From Bacteroidales bacterium (GTDB taxonomy: Bacteria; Bacteroidota; Bacteroidia; Bacteroidales; JAGOPY01): a stretch of 20,238 nucleotides of DNA. Made by a program: the position numbers and the translations under genes. Positions within the stretch are counted from its first letter, which is position 1, and every line of letters starts with the position of its first letter. Below, one piece after another: positions 16,226-20,238 of the stretch. The stretch covers positions 1-20,238 of the forward strand of contig DAOWEV010000208.1 of the NCBI GenBank assembly GCA_030638325.1, read 5' to 3'. The notes under the pieces are model-generated. The model had not been told where the DNA came from and did not search any database. It saw only the letters and a program-made list of their open reading frames with translations.

Positions 16226-16351
16226 TCAATGTCATATTTAAAATCATCTCAACTCTCCCTCAGTCCCTCAGTCCCTTAGTCCCTTAGTCCCTTAGTCGCC
16301 CTTTCGCCCCTTCGCTCCCTCGCTCCCTCAACACTACCTCACTACCACCAG
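16226..16351 (-). pseudogene. 3' stump of a lost paralogue of the L-domain gene (or shared T9SS-gene tail)
   Basis: Read on the minus strand, 16351-16334 gives CTG GTG GTA GTG AGG TAG (LVVVR-stop). This aligns codon for codon with the end of the L-domain gene (LVVVK-stop, stop at 10886-10884). Within the coding part the differences are three third-base silent changes and one Lys/Arg change. The sequence after the stop also matches: the 32-bp direct repeat at 16226-16257 equals 10848-10879 with two mismatches. The right copy carries an extra 72 bp of octamer array between the two matching blocks. The paralogue's body is absent. Only a few codons are left, so a widely shared T9SS-gene tail is the alternative. 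Confidence 0.5.
16257..16328. repeat. Octamer tandem array (CCCTCAGT / CCCTTAGT / CGCTCCCT)
   Basis: Nine consecutive 8-bp units: CCCTCAGT twice, CCCTTAGT three times, CGCCCTTT, CGCCCCTT, then CGCTCCCT twice. It sits inside a sequence that is otherwise continuous at the left flank of the L-domain gene, so the array looks like an expansion of a single CTC site. Confidence 0.92.
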
Positions 16352-16355
16352 TGTT

Positions 16356-16390
16356 AAAAAAAGGCCACCAGATACTCATGATGGCCTTTA
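16356..16390 (-). terminator. Rho-independent terminator, minus strand
   Basis: On the minus strand AAAGGCCATCA pairs with TGGTGGCCTTT across an eight-base loop (eleven positions, one mismatch) and runs into TTTTTTT. It lies 27 bp after the stop of a short minus-strand frame ending MERIILVK (stop at 16417-16419). It could end transcripts coming from the response regulator gene. Its plus-strand tail lacks a proper U-run, so it is assigned to the minus strand. Confidence 0.8.
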
Positions 16391-16416
16391 ACTTAGAATT
16401 GGTTAATATTCCGCAA

Positions 16417-16527
16417 TCATTTAACCAGAATGATTCTTTCCATTTCGCTATTAGTAAATGCACTAAAAACCATGAATATACAAATAATTACACGAATATT
16501 TTTCCCAGATGACCCAACGCCGGGATG
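16417..16527 (-). pseudogene. Possible decayed 3' end of a T9SS-type gene ending MERIILVK
   Basis: A minus-strand frame with no start of its own reads about 36 residues after a stop and ends NSEMERIILVK-stop. This resembles the last strand of a type A sorting domain (usual endings KIVLVK, KLVVVK). A strong terminator follows directly. The residues before it (GKNIRVIICIFMVFS) do not align well with a sorting domain, so decay or chance are both possible. Confidence 0.3.
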
Positions 16528-16889
16528 TTTTTACCTAAAGGGGGATGGGGCAGGATTATCGTTATGGATAAAGATACCCTCTTGCAAAGGATACTGTTTT
16601 TGGGAATTATCTTAAAGGAGCATAGATATAAATCCTAAATCCTAATTTCTAAATTCTAAACAATTTCAAAATTCAAATGTTTCAGAGTTCAATACAAAGA
16701 ATCGATATTTCAAACTCAGATTGGAACATAGAACATCACTTTTTGATCATTTGAATTTATATCATTAAATATTGTTTAGAATTTAGAAATTAGGATTTAG
16801 AGTTTGAACGAATAGTGAAGCCCTCAACGGGTTTGCTAAAGAAACATAACAATACCCATAGGACGCAGTTTATCAAAGTAAAATAAATG
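16420..16889. other. Gene-poor region between the L-domain locus and the response regulator
   Basis: Besides the possible 3' remnant and the inverted repeat at 16635-16800, nothing coding is supported. A 61-residue plus-strand frame at 16430-16615 has no family resemblance, no promoter and overlaps the remnant on the other strand. I treat it as spurious. Confidence 0.5.
16635..16800. repeat. Perfect 30-bp inverted repeat around a 106-bp centre, arms made of heptamers
   Basis: 16635-16664 (starting CTAAATCCTAATTTC) is the exact reverse complement of 16771-16800. The arms have a 7-bp period (CTAAATC, CTAATTT, CTAAATT, CTAAACA). The centre holds a second, 9-bp inverted pair (ATTCAAATG at 16671-16679, CATTTGAAT at 16749-16757), so one long hairpin is possible. 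No ORF is inside. It is 90 bp downstream of the response regulator stop codon. It could be a MITE-like element, a transcript-end structure or two inverted short-period arrays. Confidence 0.85.
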
Positions 16890-17630
16890 TCAGAATTTAT
16901 CGAATAACTCGAGCAAGCTGCCCTTTTTCCGCTCGGCAACCGGCAGTGATGTGCCATCAGTTAAAATGACATATCCTCCGTGGGATTTATCATAGGCCTC
17001 AACAAAAGACAGGTTTACCATATGGGATTTGTGCACACGGAAAAAGCCCTGCTCGACCAGCATATCCTCAAAATCCTTCAACGGATAGGAGACAATGATC
17101 TTTTTCCCTTTGGCTAAGAAAAACATAGAATAATTGCGTTCAGCTTTGCAGTGCATAATATCCTGGGCCGGGATCAGGTGAAGTTTTTCAGCGGTACGTA
17201 AGACAATGCGCTTATTATTAATTGATTGAAGATTCATGGATAATTCAGCCAGCTGTACATGGAGGTCTTTAATGATCTGTGTTTCTGCTTTTGCAATGGC
17301 GGATTTTAATTCCTGAAGGGATACCGGCTTTAGAAGATAATCCAGTGCGCTGAATTTGATGGCTTTTAAGGCATACTCTTCATAGGCTGTTATAAAAATA
17401 ATCTTAAAATCAACCTCCCCTAATTGGTCCAGCAGGTCAAAAGCCACCCCATCTTCCATCCTGATATCGAGTAAAACAAGATCGGGAGAAAGGCGGTTTA
17501 TTGATTCAAGCCCGGCTTTAACACTATCTGCTTCACCAATAACTGTTACATTACGGAAGTGCTCTTGCAGTAAATCGGCGATTATCTGCCGGTTGCTGGC
17601 CTCGTCGTCGATGATTAAGGTGCGGATCAT
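16890..17630 (-). CDS. LytTR-family response regulator (LytR/AlgR type)
   Basis: 246 residues. Residues 1-~118 are a receiver domain: acidic pocket D8-D9-E10, phospho-acceptor D55 (LVLLDIRMEDG), T81 (IIFITAYEEYA) and K101 (DYLLKPVSL). Residues ~140-244 are a LytTR DNA-binding domain (IVLRTAEKLHLIPAQDIMHC, then SYPLKDFEDML, FFRVHKSHMVNL and LPVAERKK). It is expected to be phosphorylated by the LytS-type kinase encoded just upstream on the same strand. LytTR proteins bind direct repeats in promoters and commonly control surface or extracellular products in many phyla. Targets cannot be read here, but the neighbouring secreted-protein genes are candidates. The 462-bp gap to the kinase gene is unusually large for such a pair, and a promoter box just upstream suggests it can also be transcribed alone. 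Confidence 0.95.
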   Translation of the reverse strand: MIRTLIIDDEASNRQIIADLLQEHFRNVTVIGEADSVKAGLESINRLSPDLVLLDIRMEDGVAFDLLDQLGEVDFKIIFITAYEEYALKAIKFSALDYLLKPVSLQELKSAIAKAETQIIKDLHVQLAELSMNLQSINNKRIVLRTAEKLHLIPAQDIMHCKAERNYSMFFLAKGKKIIVSYPLKDFEDMLVEQGFFRVHKSHMVNLSFVEAYDKSHGGYVILTDGTSLPVAERKKGSLLELFDKF

Positions 17631-17645
17631 AAGCTTTGTTCAATA

Positions 17646-17653
17646 CAAACATA
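17646..17653 (-). promoter_or_regulatory. Putative -7 element of the response regulator gene
   Basis: Minus-strand TATGTTTG matches the Bacteroidota TAnnTTTG element exactly, 15 bp before the ATG. The only nearby TTG lies 14 bp upstream, closer than the usual ~20 bp, so the -33 part is uncertain. If real, the regulator is expressed from a near-leaderless transcript independently of the kinase. Confidence 0.4.
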
Positions 17654-17738
17654 ATAAATATTCTTGACAATACATATATGGTTCTTCACAGAAATGCGTA
17701 CTTCTATTAGTTGAATAAGTGTTTATGCGTGTTGAAAT

Positions 17739-18018
17739 ACACCTCATCCCCTAGCCCCTTCTCCTCCAGGAGAAGGGGTATGCCGCTGATTGTAAACAAT
17801 TTAACAAGACATTTAATGTGAAATAGAAATTCACCTTCTTAGAGGGTGGATCTTCACTTATGGCTTTTCCCGGTAAAACATTTTATCACTTGTTGCACTT
17901 AGGGGCGGATGAGGATACTTTCAATACTGCAAGGTATTTACCTAAGCTTCAAACCCTACCCCTATCCCCACCCCCATCCCACTTCTCCTGGAGGAGAAGG
18001 GGTTAGGGGTTGAGGTGT
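17739..18018. repeat. Inverted pair of REP-like palindromic repeats between kinase and regulator
   Basis: The 40 bp at 17739-17778 are the reverse complement of 17979-18018 with three mismatches. Each arm is itself a palindrome (CTTCTCCTCCAGGAGAAG core) with a CACCTCA-type outer end. About 200 bp without an ORF separate them. The layout resembles a BIME or MITE. I recall similar CCCCTTCTCC palindromes as dispersed repeats in many bacteria. The element fills most of the gap between the paired kinase and regulator genes. Confidence 0.8.
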
Positions 18019-18035
18019 TTTGAATAGCATGGGGG

Positions 18036-18061
18036 AAAAGTAAAGACGCACGATTGTGCGC
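18036..18061 (-). terminator. Possible terminator or REP-type palindrome after the histidine kinase gene
   Basis: On the minus strand G-CGCAC pairs with GTGCG-T around a four-base AATC loop, then CTTTACTTTT. It stands 33 bp after the kinase stop codon. The stem is short and the U-tract interrupted, so termination may be partial, allowing read-through into the regulator gene. The plus-strand form (TAAAGACGCACGATTGTGCG) also resembles dispersed bacterial palindromes. Confidence 0.45.
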
Positions 18062-18092
18062 CTCATCTTTATGATGAACCACATATATAAAA

Positions 18093-20238
18093 TCAGTCAA
18101 TCAAATAAGGAAGATCAAGCACTACCTTAGTGCCTGACGGAAGGTTGTTTTCTGTTTTCAAATCAATGATGCTTAAATGTATCTTATTTTTGAGTTTTTT
18201 GTTCAGTGACTGGATCCTTTCCATAATGATCTCTGTGGCAAGTGATTTATGGGTTTTTCGCACCTGGTATTTGGCTTTGGCTGCTATTACCCTGCCTACT
18301 CCGTCGTCTTCTACTTCGCAGATAACTTTTTTCTGTACCAGTCTGAAACGGATATAAATGTGTCCTTTACCGGCTTTGTCCTTTATTCCATGGTCAATGG
18401 AATTTTCAACGAAAGGCTGGATAAGCATGGGTGGGATAATGGCATTCTCCAGGTCAATATGTTCGTCAACATCAATCGAAAATTCAAATTTATCTGTATA
18501 TCTTAACGCTTGTAGATTCAGGTAATATCTAAGGCTGTTGATCTCCTCTTCCAGGTGAATGTAGTCTTCCCTTGAACTTTCAAGCGTGCTGCGCAACAGG
18601 TGTGAAAAACTTGTCAGGTAGTCCGTCGCCTTGTCCAGGTCTTTCCTGTTGATAAAGTTAAGGATGTTCGAAAGGGCATTAAATATAAAGTGGGGGTTCA
18701 TTTGCAGGCGCAAAAGTTTTTGTTCAAGGGCAACAGATCTGTGTTCGGCCCGGATCTTATTCTGCCGAATGAACAAAAAAGCCATAAAGATAAAAATGAC
18801 CAGGAACGCACCCATGGCAAACATGTAGAACCTGGATTGTCGAATTATCAAATTCTGTACCTCGTTTTCCTTTTCCAGCATGGTAATCTGGTTGTGGCTG
18901 ATCTCCGTTTCATGCTGCCCCTGTATCATAGCGACCTTTTTCCAGTTCTGGTCGTTTGAAACACTGTCTCTCCAGGCCGTGGCCAGCATATAATGTTGCA
19001 AGGCAGCATCTTTGTCCTGTATAGTGGAATCGAGCCTGTAATAAAGCCGGTATATCTTTTCCATGAAAGCTTTCAGGAAGATATCATATTCCAGCTTATT
19101 ATTGAGCGATACATACATTTGATGGTTATGTTTCGACAGGAAGGTCTGGCACATTTCAAGGGAAAGATCAAGATATTCCCTGGCTTTATCAAGCCTGCCT
19201 GTATGGTAATATAATTCCGCCAATCCTTTACACAATCTCAATTGATCCTGTCCGCCACCGATGGCGGCTATTAAGATATGATAGCTTTTTAAATAATTTT
19301 CTTCCGCTTCGCTGTAGTGTTCAGGTCCGGAGGCATAGCAGGCTTCAGCCATCTTCAGGTAGGTTATTCCCAGCTGGGGCCAGTCAAGGGTATCCCAGAT
19401 TTTCCGGGCTTCGGCAAAATAAAACAATGATGAGTCCAATGAACGTCCCTGGTAACTCTCACCCAATGCCTCATTAGCATTTCCCTGCGCCCTGATGTTT
19501 TCACTTTCCTTTGCTAATGACAGTTTGTTTTGAAAAGCCTTCAGCACCTGACTGGTATCCCCCGCTTGCAGGTATACATTTCCGAGGTAATCCAATGTAA
19601 GGAGAATGGACCCGGTATCCCGAAGAGCTTCAAATACCTCCAGTGCCTGCTGATGGTACCTGGAAGCGACGTCATAAGATCCGGAATAGCTGTGTATACT
19701 GGCAATTTGCGATAATAAATTTCCGGCCTCATGCTGCATGCCCAGGGAATCGAAGATCCGTAGGGCAGCCAATTGGCTGGCAAGTGCCTCAGAATAGTTA
19801 TCAAGGACATACTGGCTGTTACCGATACTATATAAAGCCATGGCCCTGCCTTTTGGATAAGCATCCTTTTTAGCCAATTCAAGCGCCTTTTCCGCATAAA
19901 AATAGCTTTTCACATAATCATTCAACGAATAAGCCAGTGCCAGCTTATTGCAGGCATCGATCCAGGCTGTGCCGGTTAGCTCAGGAAGAATACGGATTAA
20001 ACTATCCACTTTAATGAACTCCAGCTTGTTAAATAACTGCACCCTGACCTCTCTTTGCTGACCAGGGATCCCTGCTATATCCCACTTACCGGCCTCATCC
20101 GCTGATGTGGTAGCATATCCCATTTTGGTGTGGATATTATCATTTCCCCAGTACCACATACAGTAAACAGAATCGATGATCAAAACACTTGATACGACAA
20201 CCATTGCTGCATCCCAACTTCCAACTTCACCGGTTTTC
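18093..20238 (-). CDS. LytS-type sensor histidine kinase with propeller and TPR sensory region (5' end outside window)
   Basis: The frame stays open to the window edge, so the true start lies further right; the ATG at 20204 is internal. Numbering from that Met, the first visible stretch (GEVGSWDAA, SVLIIDSVYCMWYWGND, KMGYATTSADEAGKW) is the end of a five-bladed-propeller repeat like those in the secreted protein at 9479-10753. Residues ~60-430 are TPR-like helical repeats. A short coiled stretch precedes a transmembrane helix at 459-479 (FYMFAMGAFLVIFIFMAFLF). The kinase part has the His_kinase motif MNPHFIFNALSN with H505, an N box at QPFVENSIDHGI (N601) and a G box DDGVGR (633-638). Propeller and TPRs would be periplasmic and the kinase cytoplasmic, sensing something outside and phosphorylating the LytTR regulator encoded downstream. 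What is sensed is unknown. Confidence 0.93.
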   Translation of the reverse strand, partial: KTGEVGSWDAAMVVVSSVLIIDSVYCMWYWGNDNIHTKMGYATTSADEAGKWDIAGIPGQQREVRVQLFNKLEFIKVDSLIRILPELTGTAWIDACNKLALAYSLNDYVKSYFYAEKALELAKKDAYPKGRAMALYSIGNSQYVLDNYSEALASQLAALRIFDSLGMQHEAGNLLSQIASIHSYSGSYDVASRYHQQALEVFEALRDTGSILLTLDYLGNVYLQAGDTSQVLKAFQNKLSLAKESENIRAQGNANEALGESYQGRSLDSSLFYFAEARKIWDTLDWPQLGITYLKMAEACYASGPEHYSEAEENYLKSYHILIAAIGGGQDQLRLCKGLAELYYHTGRLDKAREYLDLSLEMCQTFLSKHNHQMYVSLNNKLEYDIFLKAFMEKIYRLYYRLDSTIQDKDAALQHYMLATAWRDSVSNDQNWKKVAMIQGQHETEISHNQITMLEKENEVQNLIIRQSRFYMFAMGAFLVIFIFMAFLFIRQNKIRAEHRSVALEQKLLRLQMNPHFIFNALSNILNFINRKDLDKATDYLTSFSHLLRSTLESSREDYIHLEEEINSLRYYLNLQALRYTDKFEFSIDVDEHIDLENAIIPPMLIQPFVENSIDHGIKDKAGKGHIYIRFRLVQKKVICEVEDDGVGRVIAAKAKYQVRKTHKSLATEIIMERIQSLNKKLKNKIHLSIIDLKTENNLPSGTKVVLDLPYLID

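Noticed and set aside
16430..16615. 61-residue plus-strand ORF
   Set aside because: No family resemblance, no promoter, and it overlaps a minus-strand remnant next to a minus-strand terminator.

Overview
The window comes from a member of the Bacteroidota. Five of its genes encode secreted proteins ending in a type IX secretion system (T9SS) sorting domain: four type A tails (PNP motif, then a GIY/GIYI strand, then a basic C-terminus) and one type B 'gliding motility' tail (FIPNAFSPNGDGLND). Upstream regions carry matches to the Bacteroidota promoter consensus (TTG about 20 bp before TAnnTTTG), and most start codons lack a Shine-Dalgarno sequence. This points to a free-living, probably Bacteroidales/Marinilabiliales-like bacterium. 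That placement is inferred from gene content only.

Layout, left to right. 1-3391: two tandem plus-strand genes for T9SS-exported Ycf48/BNR-type beta-propellers, the first cut by the window edge. 3456-3659: a small minus-strand membrane protein. 3812-7459: a large adhesin-like protein (choice-of-anchor L, Ig/PKD modules, type B tail). 7460-8023: a non-coding stretch with two short-period tandem arrays, a good promoter and an orphan 33-residue signal-peptide ORF. 8024-9427: an amidophosphoribosyltransferase-like protein that lacks the catalytic cysteine but keeps the PRPP loop and four Fe-S cysteines. 9479-10753 (minus): a T9SS-exported five-bladed-propeller protein (GH43/GH32-like fold). 10884-16196 (minus): a 1770-residue T9SS protein with about 54 L-domain/leucine-rich beta-solenoid repeats in four modules. 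16197-16889: a repeat-rich region with what looks like the stump of a lost tandem paralogue. 16890-17630 (minus): a LytTR response regulator. 17631-18092: a gap holding an inverted pair of palindromic repeats. 18093 to the right edge (minus): a LytS-type histidine kinase with TPRs, whose visible N-terminus is the end of a beta-propeller blade.

How the parts work together: the kinase and LytTR regulator form a two-component pair. The remaining content is mostly surface or secreted repeat proteins exported by T9SS machinery encoded elsewhere. The PurF-like gene is the only metabolic gene. No tRNA, rRNA, CRISPR array, transposase or phage gene is visible.

The most unusual layer is repeat structure. 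At least seven arrays of 7- or 8-bp period, each with a different unit, occur between genes. Three of them lie inside coding sequence for T9SS sorting domains. A shared 3' tail flanks the giant L-domain gene, with aligned stop codons and mostly synonymous differences. I did not find a convincing new multi-gene system such as a defence island. The strongest leads are the short-period arrays entering sorting-domain codons, the paralogue stump, the propeller-TPR kinase and the cysteine-less PurF homologue.
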